Shown here piece after piece: positions 43,089 through 51,826 of a stretch of DNA of 52,488 bases. Below the pieces are notes generated by a model. The model did no database searches, had not been told where the DNA came from, and saw only the letters and a list, made by a program, of their open reading frames with translations. The DNA comes from JANPLG01 sp964609085 (lineage in GTDB: Bacteria; Armatimonadota; SYMT01). The translations under genes and the position numbers were made by a program. The stretch spans positions 1 to 52,488 of the forward strand of contig CAZSRZ010000022.1 of assembly GCA_964609085.1 (NCBI GenBank), read 5' to 3'. How positions within the stretch are numbered: the stretch's first letter is position 1; each line of letters begins with the position of its first letter.

Positions 43089-45757
43089 TCGGCCTGAGTT
43101 CCGGCGTCACGCGCCGAGGGTTGGCGGTGCTGGTCGGTCTTTCGATACTGACCTTTCTGTCCGCAGTACGGGTGAGGGCGGAAAAGGGAAGCAACGAGGG
43201 AATCTACCGCGACGCCGGCGGCGGCCAACACACCTGGCGTATCGAGCCCGGGCACGTCCTCACCTGGGATGAGAAACCCTACGTCCCCGCCGGAGTTGTC
43301 TTCCACAGCGCCTACCTGAAGTCCCCCTCCGAATCTCAGTTTTCGGCGGATGAGGCGGCACTCGACCGCTGGAAGGCGGCGGGGATTCTGGACATCTGGG
43401 TCGATGCGGGCCGACCGCTCCTCGCTGGAACCAACGAACAGATCCAGCGATTTCTGGATGCACTGGAGCGCCGCGGGTTCAGATACGGCCTGCGACTCGC
43501 GGAACGGTCTCAGGAACCGCTGGTGGGATTCGCGCCCGAACTCGCCCCGATCAAGGTTCGGGCAAGCACCCTGATCGCCGGACAGCGCCTGGGCTGGCAG
43601 GTGCCGGCGCGAGGGGCGCGGCGCGTGATCTACAGCCTCGTGGAGACGGGCAAGGATGCGCGAATGCAGACCTGGGCCATCGCCAACGGCGAGACCATCG
43701 TCGACGGCGATGCGGCGGCGGTGCAGGTCCAGCTTCCACAGTCGCGACTGCTGGGGAAGAGCAACGCGCTGCTCCTGGTGGTGCCCGAGATCCATGTTCG
43801 AACGGAAGACCTGGGCAGCTACGGCGATCTGTGGGATGGGTTGGACGGGGCGCAGTCCACCCTGAAGAAGCGGCTCCAGGGCCTGAAGTTCGGCCCCGGG
43901 CTGAGATTCGTGCTGGATCCCTTCTCCGCTGGCGACGGTACAGTCGGTGCCGAAGACGGGGTCTTTCCCAGTTCTGCCAGCTTCCAACAAGCATTCCGAT
44001 CCTGGCTGCTCCGGCGCTATGGCCAGCAGGGCGTGAACGTGGCGTGGCGCGTCGCCGACAAGAAGCTGCCGACGCTGGATGAGGCGGCCCGGGCGATTCC
44101 GCTCTGGTCGCGCAATGATCCGCCGGAAGGCGACGGCTGGCTGTTGGATCCCGAAGAAGGAGTGGCGTATCGATGCACGCCACGTCAGTCCTCCATCTGG
44201 CGAGACCTGGACTCGTTCCGGGCGGACACCCTGAAGCGCTGGATGAACCGACTGACCGCTGCCCTGAAGCAGGACGGGATGAACGTGCCGATGCTCTTCA
44301 GTTGGGCAGCGTACCACCCAATCTTCACCAATTCTCCCAGCCCCTCGGGCTATGACGGTCTGGGCGCCACTCTCGGTGGTCCGGATGGAGCAGGTGGGCC
44401 AGCGTTTGCCCTGGCCCAGGCCGAGGAGAGCGATCGATGCACCTGGCTGGTCGCCACGCGCCTCGGTGTTCGAGAAGGGATCACTGCCACCGCGGCCTGG
44501 ACGATGGCGCGGAACGCCGGATTTCGAGGGGCGTACCTCGACCCCAGCGACGGACGGCCCGTGGAGACGATGGTCCGAGAGGTCGCGGACGCCGTTCGCT
44601 CGGACACGTCGCTGGCCACGGAAGTGCCCCGAGTTTGTTTCTTCCCCATCGCCCTGCTGGAGTCCGACCGGGTAACGCGCCTCTCCAACGGCGTGTGGTG
44701 GGTGCCCGGGGGCGGCTCTGCCCGACTGCTTCGGCTCGGCGACAGCATCCTGGGGTATGAAATCGCTTCACCCCTGGGGGACGGAACGCCGATCGATCGC
44801 GGCACTGTGCTCTGGTCGACATCGGGCAAGCAAGACGCGACCTTCTACGTGGACCCGGACGCGCGCATCGCCATTTTCGACTCCGCTGGGCGGGACGTGA
44901 AGCCCAAGATGCGCCGCGGCGAATTGAAGCTCACCCTCACTCAGGAACCGATCGTGGCTGTCGGCGTGGACACGAACACTCTGTTCCCGCTCGAGATGGC
45001 GGCCGCGCAACTGGATGAGTTTGACCGGCTAATTCGGGCCGCCGAGGCTCAGAATGCTGAAGTCAAGGCGCTCCGCTCCCTCCTGGATGACAGCCGCCGC
45101 AACCTCACGCCGTCCTCTGCGGCCTCGATCCACGCCGCCCTGTTGCCGCACGTCACTCGGCTTCGTGAGCAGATGACGCCCTACATCTGGCTGGAGGGGG
45201 AGCGGCCCAGCACGCACAACTTCGGCGCGGTTGCCTTCCAACCCGGCTGTTCCGGCGGGCTCTATCTGAAACTCGACCGCGCGACGACCCCGCTCTCGGG
45301 CGTGTACCGTGCTCGCTACACCTTCGAGATCCGCCGGGAGGCGGCCTACGAGATGTGGCTCGCCGGCCGGATCCCCGGTCGCGAGGGGATCTCCAGCATC
45401 GTCTGGCAGTTGGACGAGGAGCCGCCGGGAGAGGTGACGCAGCCGACGGCTGTCGGTGGCGATTACGTCGAGGGCATGTCCTGGTTCAATCTGGGCAAAC
45501 TCACGCTGCAGCCCGGCCGGCACGAGCTTTCGATCGTGGTCCCGGATCGGGCCGGGGGCGACCGCGGCCGTTACTCCTTTGGAGTCGACGCCATCGTGAT
45601 CTCTCGCGTTCCTTTTCGGCCGGCTGGGGCGCAGAAGCCGCCCTTGCAATTGGCGCCGGACCGCAGGCGCCCAGAGATGAAGTCGAAGGACTCCAAACCG
45701 GGAGACGGTAAGCCGACCGAGAAGCCGCCAGGCTCCGGCCCGATGCCGGGCCTCTGA
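43085..45757 (+). CDS. Large secreted protein, probable glycosidase-like TIM-barrel with C-terminal beta-domain
   Basis: An 890-residue protein starting at the ATGA overlap with the ArgRS-like gene. A signal peptide (RRGLAVLVGLSILTFLSAV) ends near VRAEK. The segment after it (GIYRDAGGGQHTWRIEPGHVLTWDEKPYVPAG) and the alternation DILDIWVDAG / RRGFRYGLRLAER resemble the start of family 42-type or related glycosidase barrels. A segment near residue 390-470 reads MLFSWAAYHPIF. The last 200 residues (IWLEGERPSTHNFGAV through LTLQPGRHELSIVVPDRAG) look like a carbohydrate-binding beta-sandwich. A Pro/Lys-rich tail ends it. Catalytic residues cannot be assigned. Family unknown. Confidence 0.7.
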   Translation: MIGLSSGVTRRGLAVLVGLSILTFLSAVRVRAEKGSNEGIYRDAGGGQHTWRIEPGHVLTWDEKPYVPAGVVFHSAYLKSPSESQFSADEAALDRWKAAGILDIWVDAGRPLLAGTNEQIQRFLDALERRGFRYGLRLAERSQEPLVGFAPELAPIKVRASTLIAGQRLGWQVPARGARRVIYSLVETGKDARMQTWAIANGETIVDGDAAAVQVQLPQSRLLGKSNALLLVVPEIHVRTEDLGSYGDLWDGLDGAQSTLKKRLQGLKFGPGLRFVLDPFSAGDGTVGAEDGVFPSSASFQQAFRSWLLRRYGQQGVNVAWRVADKKLPTLDEAARAIPLWSRNDPPEGDGWLLDPEEGVAYRCTPRQSSIWRDLDSFRADTLKRWMNRLTAALKQDGMNVPMLFSWAAYHPIFTNSPSPSGYDGLGATLGGPDGAGGPAFALAQAEESDRCTWLVATRLGVREGITATAAWTMARNAGFRGAYLDPSDGRPVETMVREVADAVRSDTSLATEVPRVCFFPIALLESDRVTRLSNGVWWVPGGGSARLLRLGDSILGYEIASPLGDGTPIDRGTVLWSTSGKQDATFYVDPDARIAIFDSAGRDVKPKMRRGELKLTLTQEPIVAVGVDTNTLFPLEMAAAQLDEFDRLIRAAEAQNAEVKALRSLLDDSRRNLTPSSAASIHAALLPHVTRLREQMTPYIWLEGERPSTHNFGAVAFQPGCSGGLYLKLDRATTPLSGVYRARYTFEIRREAAYEMWLAGRIPGREGISSIVWQLDEEPPGEVTQPTAVGGDYVEGMSWFNLGKLTLQPGRHELSIVVPDRAGGDRGRYSFGVDAIVISRVPFRPAGAQKPPLQLAPDRRRPEMKSKDSKPGDGKPTEKPPGSGPMPGL

Positions 45758-45777
45758 GCCGCCAGGGTCGGGACGGG

Positions 45778-46689
45778 ATGTCGGGGGATGGCGGACGCAG
45801 GATGTGGCGCCGGGGACCGGACGGCGAGATTGAGCGTATCCCCGCGTCCGCAGATGTCGGGGCAGACTTACAATCAGCCGGGGACGGCGGCGAGTCGGCG
45901 CACCCTCGCCGCCGAGCCCGGCTGCTTCGGGCCCTTCGGCTAGGCTTCCGTGACGCCTACGACCATATAGGTGCCGGGCTGCTGCTGAGCTTCCTCGTGT
46001 CCGCGGGGGGGGCCGCGGCGCTCACCGGCGGTTGGACGCTGGGGCAATCTCTTGGGGCAAACCTGGGGCGTGCCGCAGCGCTGCTGCTGCCGCCGATCCT
46101 GGGATTCTTGGGCCTCGTGCTGGTCGGAGCACCATTGACTGCGGGGCTCTACTACTACTGTCGACGGGCGTGCGCCCGCGAGGAGCCCGCCCTCACCGAT
46201 CTTGTCTGGGCCTTCCGTGCGGGGCTGCGCCCGGCACTCCTCCTGGGCGGTCTGCACGGGTTCGCCCTCGTTGTCGCGGGAGGGAGCTGCCTCTTTTACC
46301 TCGCTGCCAATCACCCCCTGGCTATGTTGGGTGCGGCGGTGGCGCTGTACGTCTTCTGCTTCACTCTCTTGATGGGGGTCTATGCCTGGCCGGTGCTGGT
46401 AGAGCCGTCCGCGATGCCGAACCCCTCCGGACTGGTTGCGCTGCGAAAAGGTGCCTTGCTTGCGCTCGACAATCCCGGCTACACCTTGCGCCTTGTGCTG
46501 GTGCTGGCGCCGCTGGTCGCGGCTTGCTGGATCAGTGTGGCGGGTGCGGTGGTCCTGATGCCCGCCGGTATGGCGTTCCTTGCCACCCAGGCAACGAGAG
46601 AGCTGCTCCGTCGATACAAGATGTTGCCGGAAGATCCCACCCTGATGCCTGACGAACAGATGGATGCGTCCGGAAGTGGTCCCGGGTGA
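45778..46689 (+). CDS. Hypothetical polytopic membrane protein
   Basis: A 303-residue protein. The first 45 residues are charged and soluble; six hydrophobic segments follow between about 63 and 285, each with small residues (Gly, Ala), then an acidic tail. RALRLGFRDAYDHIGAGLLLSFL resembles the first helix of DUF624/YesL-like proteins, but similarity is too weak to name. An alternative start is ATG 45802 (MWRRGPDG). Same strand and close to the upstream secreted protein. Confidence 0.65.
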   Translation: MSGDGGRRMWRRGPDGEIERIPASADVGADLQSAGDGGESAHPRRRARLLRALRLGFRDAYDHIGAGLLLSFLVSAGGAAALTGGWTLGQSLGANLGRAAALLLPPILGFLGLVLVGAPLTAGLYYYCRRACAREEPALTDLVWAFRAGLRPALLLGGLHGFALVVAGGSCLFYLAANHPLAMLGAAVALYVFCFTLLMGVYAWPVLVEPSAMPNPSGLVALRKGALLALDNPGYTLRLVLVLAPLVAACWISVAGAVVLMPAGMAFLATQATRELLRRYKMLPEDPTLMPDEQMDASGSGPG

Positions 46690-46765
46690 GACGTCTGGGG
46701 CGATTCGATGGTCCATTCAGCCTCGGGGTGTTGTCCGGCCGCCAATCGTCGTGTAATCTACCTTT

Positions 46766-46878
46766 GCGAAGAGGGGAGTAGCCACAGGGGAGCCGGTCTC
46801 CCCGTCCAGTGCCCGTCAATACGCCTTCAGAGGCCGGGGCTGGACCCGTTCGGTTTCCGATCGGGGGCGAGACTTCAG
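46766..46878 (+). promoter_or_regulatory. yybP-ykoY family manganese riboswitch upstream of terC
   Basis: The leader has the two conserved parts of this class: GAGGGGAGTAGCC (46771-46783) at the 5' side and GGGGCGAGACTTC (46864-46876) at the 3' side, with P1 able to pair GAAG (46768-46771) with CTTC (46873-46876). The intervening arms are GC-rich hairpins. This riboswitch class senses Mn2+ and most often controls TerC-family or MntP exporters, exactly the gene found here. The match is by eye and strong at both ends. Confidence 0.8.
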
Positions 46879-46881
46879 CCG

Positions 46882-46897
46882 CCGGCGCTTGCGCCGG
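46882..46897 (+). promoter_or_regulatory. Short hairpin after the manganese riboswitch (possible expression platform)
   Basis: CCGGCGC (46882-46888) and GCGCCGG (46891-46897) form a perfect hairpin directly after the aptamer and before the terC start region. There is no T-run, so translation control or a pausing role is more likely than an intrinsic terminator. Confidence 0.4.
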
Positions 46898-46972
46898 TGG
46901 GGACGTGTCGCCCCTGCGTCAATCACTTCGCGGGCGACTCGGCCCACCGTCCGACGGACGGAGAGGCGCCTT

Positions 46973-47716
46973 ATGCCCTTTTTCGAAGCATCCGATCTCC
47001 TCGTCGTCGGCGTGCTGGTGCTTCTGGAAGCTGTCCTGAGCGCCGACAACGCCCTGGTGCTCGCTGTGATGGTGCTGCCGCTTCCGGAGGAGCAGCGGCG
47101 GAAGGCGCTGCAGTACGGCATCATCGGAGCCTTCATCCTTCGAGGTCTGGCCACACTTCTGGCGCTCCAGTTGGTCCAGGTGCGGTGGGTCACGTTGTTG
47201 GGTGGGTTGTACCTCCTCTACCTGCCCATCCGGCACTTCATGCACCAGGCGCAGGGTGACCGCGGGACGGCGCATGGGGTCACCCCCGCCCACGGCATCC
47301 TGGGGCTAAGCCTCTTCTGGACCACCGTCGCCCGCGTGGAAATCACCGACCTGGTTTTCGCCGTGGACTCCATCCTCGTCGCGGTCGCCATGACCAGCAA
47401 ACCCTGGGTGATCATCACTGGCGGCGTGCTGGGGATTCTGGCGATGCGGCTGGTGGTGATCCAGGTAATCGCACTGATTCGACGGTATCCGAAGCTGATC
47501 GACGGGGCCTACCTGGTGGTCTTCTGGGTGGGCGTGAAGCTGGTCTGGGAATACCTGCACCTGCAGCACCTGGTGCCGGTAGCGCTCCCCAAACCCGTGG
47601 CGATCGGTGGAGTGATCCTCATCTTTATCGTAAGCTATCTCTACGCTCGGGCGCATGCCGCTCGTCATCCTGTCGACCCGGCCGCGCACCCAGAACACGA
47701 GTTGCTATCCCATTGA
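46973..47716 (+). CDS. TerC family integral membrane protein (putative Mn2+ exporter)
   Basis: A 247-residue protein with GGAGAGG ten bases before ATG 46973. Family motifs are LEAVLSADNALVLAVMV near the N-terminus and TDLVFAVDSILVAVAM near residue 130, whose aspartates and serines form the metal path. About seven helices. TerC homologues (Alx, YkoY, MeeF/MeeY) export Mn2+, and the yybP-ykoY leader upstream supports that. The gene precedes the FHA-kinase-VWA operon by 111 bases on the same strand, which recalls tellurite-resistance gene neighbourhoods. Confidence 0.92.
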   Translation: MPFFEASDLLVVGVLVLLEAVLSADNALVLAVMVLPLPEEQRRKALQYGIIGAFILRGLATLLALQLVQVRWVTLLGGLYLLYLPIRHFMHQAQGDRGTAHGVTPAHGILGLSLFWTTVARVEITDLVFAVDSILVAVAMTSKPWVIITGGVLGILAMRLVVIQVIALIRRYPKLIDGAYLVVFWVGVKLVWEYLHLQHLVPVALPKPVAIGGVILIFIVSYLYARAHAARHPVDPAAHPEHELLSH

Positions 47717-47827
47717 GCCTGGAGCCCCGGAGCCCGGTGGTGATAGAGGAATAGCGACGTGCCGACGCTGAACTAAACCAAGACCGAATCGGCCGCGAGT
47801 CTCGCGCCAGGCAGGGGGGTCTCTCCG

Positions 47828-48835
47828 TTGAGTCAGGATAAGTTCTGGGAGCAGTGGTCGGCGGGATCCGAGAGGCCCGCCGAAGGTGCTCCCGCGGAAG
47901 GCTCCGCGACGTCCGCTCCACCCGTGGAGCCCGGGAGCGTCGACGCCGACGTGCTGGCTGCGTGGCTGAAGTCGCTTCCGCCGAACGACCCCATGGTGCC
48001 GGAGGTGCAGGTCTCACCGCCGCCGGCAAACCTGCCCACCACCGACCTGGCGGCCACGTGGCCGCCCTCCGCACCGGTGGATCCCTTCGCAAACATGCAG
48101 CCCTCGGACGGGGAGACTTCGAGCGGGTCCGACTGGGATCTGGCGCTCGATCTTCAGCCTCCGGCACCCGCCCCCGCGGCCCCGTCCACTCCTGCTGCGC
48201 CCCCCGTCTCCAAGGCCGATAAGCAGGCCTCCTCGTTCTACAGCGCACCCAGCGAACCTGCAGCTGGCCCGACGCCGTGGTCCGCCGCCGCTCCCGCGCC
48301 CGGGGTTCCGACCCCAGCCGCGCCAACGCCGGCAGCCACCCCGCCCGCCGATTTCGCCTTCGATCTGGGGGGGTTGGCGGGTCCTGCGCCTGTTGCCAGC
48401 CCCTTCGAGTTGCCCCCCACTGCTCCGACGCCTGCCGCTCTGCCGACCATGCCGTTCGGGCCCCCTCCGCCGCCCGCGCAGCCCCCTGCCGAAGCGCTGC
48501 AGGCCCCGCCGCTGCGGTTGCAGGTGGTCTCCGGTCGCAGGACTTTCGAGACCCGAGTCAAGGGCGAGGCGTTGATTGGCCGGCCCGATGCCACTCGCGG
48601 GCTCCACCCCGAAATCGACCTCCGCCAGGACGACGCCGTATCGCGCCGACACGCCAAGATCTTTGTCAAGAACGGCAAGTACGTGCTCACGGATCTCAAC
48701 AGCACCAACGGCACCCGCCACAACCACGAATGGCTCCAGCCTGAGGTGGAGGTGGTGTTGAAATCGGGCGACCTGATCGAAGTGGGCGAGTGCACGAAGA
48801 TTCAGGTCCTCGAGGCCCCCGACGCCCATGCCTAA
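47828..48835 (+). CDS. FHA domain protein
   Basis: A 335-residue cytoplasmic protein from a TTG at 47828 with a GGGGGGT site. Residues 1-230 are a low-complexity Pro/Ala-rich linker with short acidic patches. The C-terminal 100 residues are a forkhead-associated domain: GEALIGRPDAT (Arg of the phosphate pocket), HPEIDLRQDDAVSRRHAKIF (SRRH, phospho-threonine binding) and LTDLNSTNGT. It should recognise a phospho-Thr, probably made by the kinase encoded next. It overlaps that gene by eight bases. Confidence 0.93.
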   Translation: MSQDKFWEQWSAGSERPAEGAPAEGSATSAPPVEPGSVDADVLAAWLKSLPPNDPMVPEVQVSPPPANLPTTDLAATWPPSAPVDPFANMQPSDGETSSGSDWDLALDLQPPAPAPAAPSTPAAPPVSKADKQASSFYSAPSEPAAGPTPWSAAAPAPGVPTPAAPTPAATPPADFAFDLGGLAGPAPVASPFELPPTAPTPAALPTMPFGPPPPPAQPPAEALQAPPLRLQVVSGRRTFETRVKGEALIGRPDATRGLHPEIDLRQDDAVSRRHAKIFVKNGKYVLTDLNSTNGTRHNHEWLQPEVEVVLKSGDLIEVGECTKIQVLEAPDAHA

Positions 48836-50357
48836 GCGGATCCGAGTGGGGGAGAACTACCTGCTCGCTCCCGGCGAGTACGTCACGGGCAAGGAGCGCT
48901 ACCAGGTCGAGCAGTTCGTCGGCACGGGCTCGTTTGCGGCCGCCTATAAGGCCCACAATGAAAAGGGCGAGGAGTGCTTCGTGAAGGAGTACTTCCCGCC
49001 GAAGCGGCCCAGTCAGGCTGACGAGCTGATGCGAGTGTACGCCACTGAGCGCGACGTCGTGCGCCGCATCGGAAACTACGAGCTGATCCCTCGGTTCTGG
49101 GATGCCTTCCAGCAGGAAGGCTTCGCCTACATGATCACCGACTTCATCCCTGGTCCCGACCTTGATACGGTGCTCCGGTCTGGCCAGAAGCCCAACGAAG
49201 AGGTGCTCGTGCAGTGGTGTGTCTGCCTCTGCCATGAGCTTTCGTATCTGCACAGCCGAAACGTGATCCATCACGACCTGAAGCCGGCCAACGTCCGCCT
49301 GAACCAGGACGGGGACCCGGTGATCGTCGACTTCAGCGCCGCGCACTGGTACCGCGCCCCAGGGGAAACCACGGACCAACTCTACGGATCCGACAGCTAC
49401 CTGGCGCCCGAGTACTCCACGCGTTCCTCGGAAGACATCCAGGCCGGCAAGAAGATGGATGTCTTCGCGATGGGTCGCATCCTGGTCGAGTTGATGGTCG
49501 GCGAGCGCATGAGCCAGGAAGAAATCGACAAGCGGCAGGATCAGCTCTACGGTCAAATCCTGCACAGCGGCAAGCTGGACATCTCTTTCGTGCGGGCGGT
49601 CTTCAAGTCGGTAGCCTACGATCCGGAGCGCCGCTACGACAGCGGCGTGTCGCTCGCCGAGGACATCCTGCCTGCAGCTCCGCCGATGGGCCGAGTGCGA
49701 CCGGAGGTGCTGGACTTCGGCCTGGTGGAAGACGCATCCCCCCGAGAGGCCACCATCCAGTGCTACAACGTGGGCGGCGGCACGCTTCGCGCCGACATCG
49801 CGGCTGAAGGCGAATGGGTGGAGATCGGCACCACGGGGGCGGTCGTCGGTAGGAACGCGATGTTCGAGCGCAATCGCCAGACGGTGCGCGTGGTGGTCTA
49901 TCCGGAGCGCCTTTCCGCCGGTTCGACGGGCTCCGCCCGCATTGTGTTCACCTACCAGAACAGCACGTTTGAAGTGCCGGTGATCCTTCGTCGGGCCTCC
50001 GCAGCGGCGGACGTTAGCGTGCAACCGTCTTCCCTGCGGATCAACGTGGCACCCGGAGGATTCGGCCAGGCTCGGGTCACCATTGCCAATCAGGGCAATG
50101 CGCCCGCCCGGATCCGCATGCTTCCTCCGGCCGACCTCTTGCTCGGCGTGCAGCCGGAAGAATTCGTGCTGGCGGCCCAGAGCCGGCAAGAGGTCACGAT
50201 CTCCATCGACAGCGGCGTCATCGGCGAGCGCGACATCCAGACGGAACTGCGATGGACCGTGGAAGGGAACCCACGGCCGCCGATTGCGATCGGTGCAGGC
50301 GTTCGGCAGGCGACCGGCATTATGGCCGCGCTCACCGGTCGATTTCGGAAGAAGTAA
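48828..50357 (+). CDS. Atypical Ser/Thr kinase with two C-terminal Ig-like domains
   Basis: A 509-residue protein. Residues about 22-290 are a protein kinase fold: GTGSFAAAY, FVKEYF (Lys53), IHHDLKPANVRL (HHD for HRD, Asp150, Asn155) and VDFSAAHW (DFS in place of DFG, Asp168). Lys, Asp, Asn and Asp remain, so catalysis is possible, but the R-to-H and G-to-S changes are unusual. Residues about 295-500 form two beta-sandwich, BACON/CARDB-like domains (VLDFGLVEDASPREATIQCYN; SLRINVAPGGFGQARVTIANQ). No transmembrane helix separates kinase and beta domains, so both are cytoplasmic. Confidence 0.9.
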   Translation: MPKRIRVGENYLLAPGEYVTGKERYQVEQFVGTGSFAAAYKAHNEKGEECFVKEYFPPKRPSQADELMRVYATERDVVRRIGNYELIPRFWDAFQQEGFAYMITDFIPGPDLDTVLRSGQKPNEEVLVQWCVCLCHELSYLHSRNVIHHDLKPANVRLNQDGDPVIVDFSAAHWYRAPGETTDQLYGSDSYLAPEYSTRSSEDIQAGKKMDVFAMGRILVELMVGERMSQEEIDKRQDQLYGQILHSGKLDISFVRAVFKSVAYDPERRYDSGVSLAEDILPAAPPMGRVRPEVLDFGLVEDASPREATIQCYNVGGGTLRADIAAEGEWVEIGTTGAVVGRNAMFERNRQTVRVVVYPERLSAGSTGSARIVFTYQNSTFEVPVILRRASAAADVSVQPSSLRINVAPGGFGQARVTIANQGNAPARIRMLPPADLLLGVQPEEFVLAAQSRQEVTISIDSGVIGERDIQTELRWTVEGNPRPPIAIGAGVRQATGIMAALTGRFRKK

Positions 50358-50391
50358 TGCGCCGCCGCCATCCCTGTAGATGTGAGACACG

Positions 50392-51804
50392 ATGAACGCC
50401 CCGATTGAGCTGACGGTGACGCTTGGTCGCCCCGCCGCCCAGGCCGGTGAGGAGCCACAGACCCCCACCCACGCCCTCTTGCGGGTGGGGGCGAAGGCGG
50501 GTGTTGCCGCGCGCCCGATCCTCGACCTGTGCTTTGTCGTCGACGCCAGCGCCAGCATGCACCAGTTCCATCTGGATCCCGAACAGCGCTCGCAATGGGA
50601 GGCTCGCGCCCAGCAGCGGGGAGAGCTGGCGCGGCAATCCGCGGACGGGAAATCTAGCCGCGTCTGGAGCGGGCAGACGCTGCGAGAATTGCAGGAGCAC
50701 GTCTCTACGCCGATGCTGAGCTGTCTGCGCGGCGTTTGGCGCACGCTGGTGGCACTCGAACCACCGGATCGATGTGCCGTGATCGGCTTCGCCGACACGG
50801 CCGGGATGATCTACGAGGATAGCGGCGGAGTGGAAAGGCCCGTTCGCCTCGATACTGCCAAGGCGGCACTTTCCAGGCTCGGAGGCGGCGTGGACCAGAG
50901 CGGGCTCGGCCGCGGCACCCGGCTGGCCGGCGCGCTTCGGGCGGCGCTGGAGCGGGCGCGCGGCGGCCAGGAGCACGCGGTTCTCCGCCGCATCATATTG
51001 GTGAGTGATGGGGTGGTAGAGGATCGCGAGGCATGCGACGCCATTCTCACGGAGATGGTGGACGCAGGCATCGTCATCAGCGTGATCGGCGTGGGCGACG
51101 ACTTCGACGAAGAGTTCCTGATGCAGACCGCTGACCTTACCCGAGGGTCCTACTACTACGCGCCCACCGCGCCGGAGGTCGAACAGGCCGTGAGTCTGGA
51201 GTTGGCCGCAATGAGCCAGATCTTCGGCCGTTCCGCCACCCTCACCATCCGGCCGCAGGGGGGCAGCATTCTTTCGGACGTCTACCAGGTGACGCCCACT
51301 CTGGCGGAGTTCCGCACGCTCTGGGTGGAGAACGGGGGGTGGAGGTTTTCCATTGGAGATCTCTCCGAGGCCGAGCCGATCCAGTTCCTGGTAAAGCTGG
51401 CCCCCCCCGCCCAGGCCGCCGGCGAGGTGTGCCTGGCAACCGCCCTGGTGGAAGCCAAGGAAGCGACCTCCGTCCGCAGCTACACCGGGGAGGTGCCGAT
51501 CAAGCTGTTCTACACGGATGAGGCGGTGCTGTTGCAGGCACACGACTCAGAGGTGGAGGATGCCGCCAGGAGGCTTGAGGTGTATCGCGAGGAGCGGCGA
51601 GCGGCCGAAGCGATGGGCCGCGGGGACACCGACACCTCGACTCGCCACCTCCGGGCCGCCACGCGCATGCTGCGCGAGATGGGCGAAGCAGAGTTGGCCG
51701 AAGAGATGGATTCTGTTGCCGCGGATGCGGAAACCGGCACGCGCGACTTGCGGCTCACCAAGAAGGTAAAGGCCGGTACGCGCCGGCTCGGAGCCTCGTC
51801 ATGA
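50392..51804 (+). CDS. VWA domain protein
   Basis: A 470-residue protein. A von Willebrand A domain spans about residues 40-260 with a complete MIDAS start DASASM (Asp51, Ser53, Ser55), the Thr in GRGTRLAGAL and the Asp in VSDGVVEDREA. An insert of about 50 residues (HLDPEQRSQWEARAQQRGE and onward) follows the MIDAS. The C-terminal 130 residues are charged helices (EVEDAARRLEVYREERRAAEAM) resembling TerY/VWA proteins that act in kinase complexes. It follows the kinase gene by 34 bases and lacks a signal peptide, so it is a cytoplasmic partner. Confidence 0.9.
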   Translation: MNAPIELTVTLGRPAAQAGEEPQTPTHALLRVGAKAGVAARPILDLCFVVDASASMHQFHLDPEQRSQWEARAQQRGELARQSADGKSSRVWSGQTLRELQEHVSTPMLSCLRGVWRTLVALEPPDRCAVIGFADTAGMIYEDSGGVERPVRLDTAKAALSRLGGGVDQSGLGRGTRLAGALRAALERARGGQEHAVLRRIILVSDGVVEDREACDAILTEMVDAGIVISVIGVGDDFDEEFLMQTADLTRGSYYYAPTAPEVEQAVSLELAAMSQIFGRSATLTIRPQGGSILSDVYQVTPTLAEFRTLWVENGGWRFSIGDLSEAEPIQFLVKLAPPAQAAGEVCLATALVEAKEATSVRSYTGEVPIKLFYTDEAVLLQAHDSEVEDAARRLEVYREERRAAEAMGRGDTDTSTRHLRAATRMLREMGEAELAEEMDSVAADAETGTRDLRLTKKVKAGTRRLGASS

Positions 51805-51826
51805 ATCCGACCACAACGCCAACGCG

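Noticed and set aside
48696..50798. 700-codon minus-strand open frame
   Set aside because: Antisense of the kinase gene and the starts of its neighbours; the plus strand has kinase, FHA and VWA motifs with good start sites.
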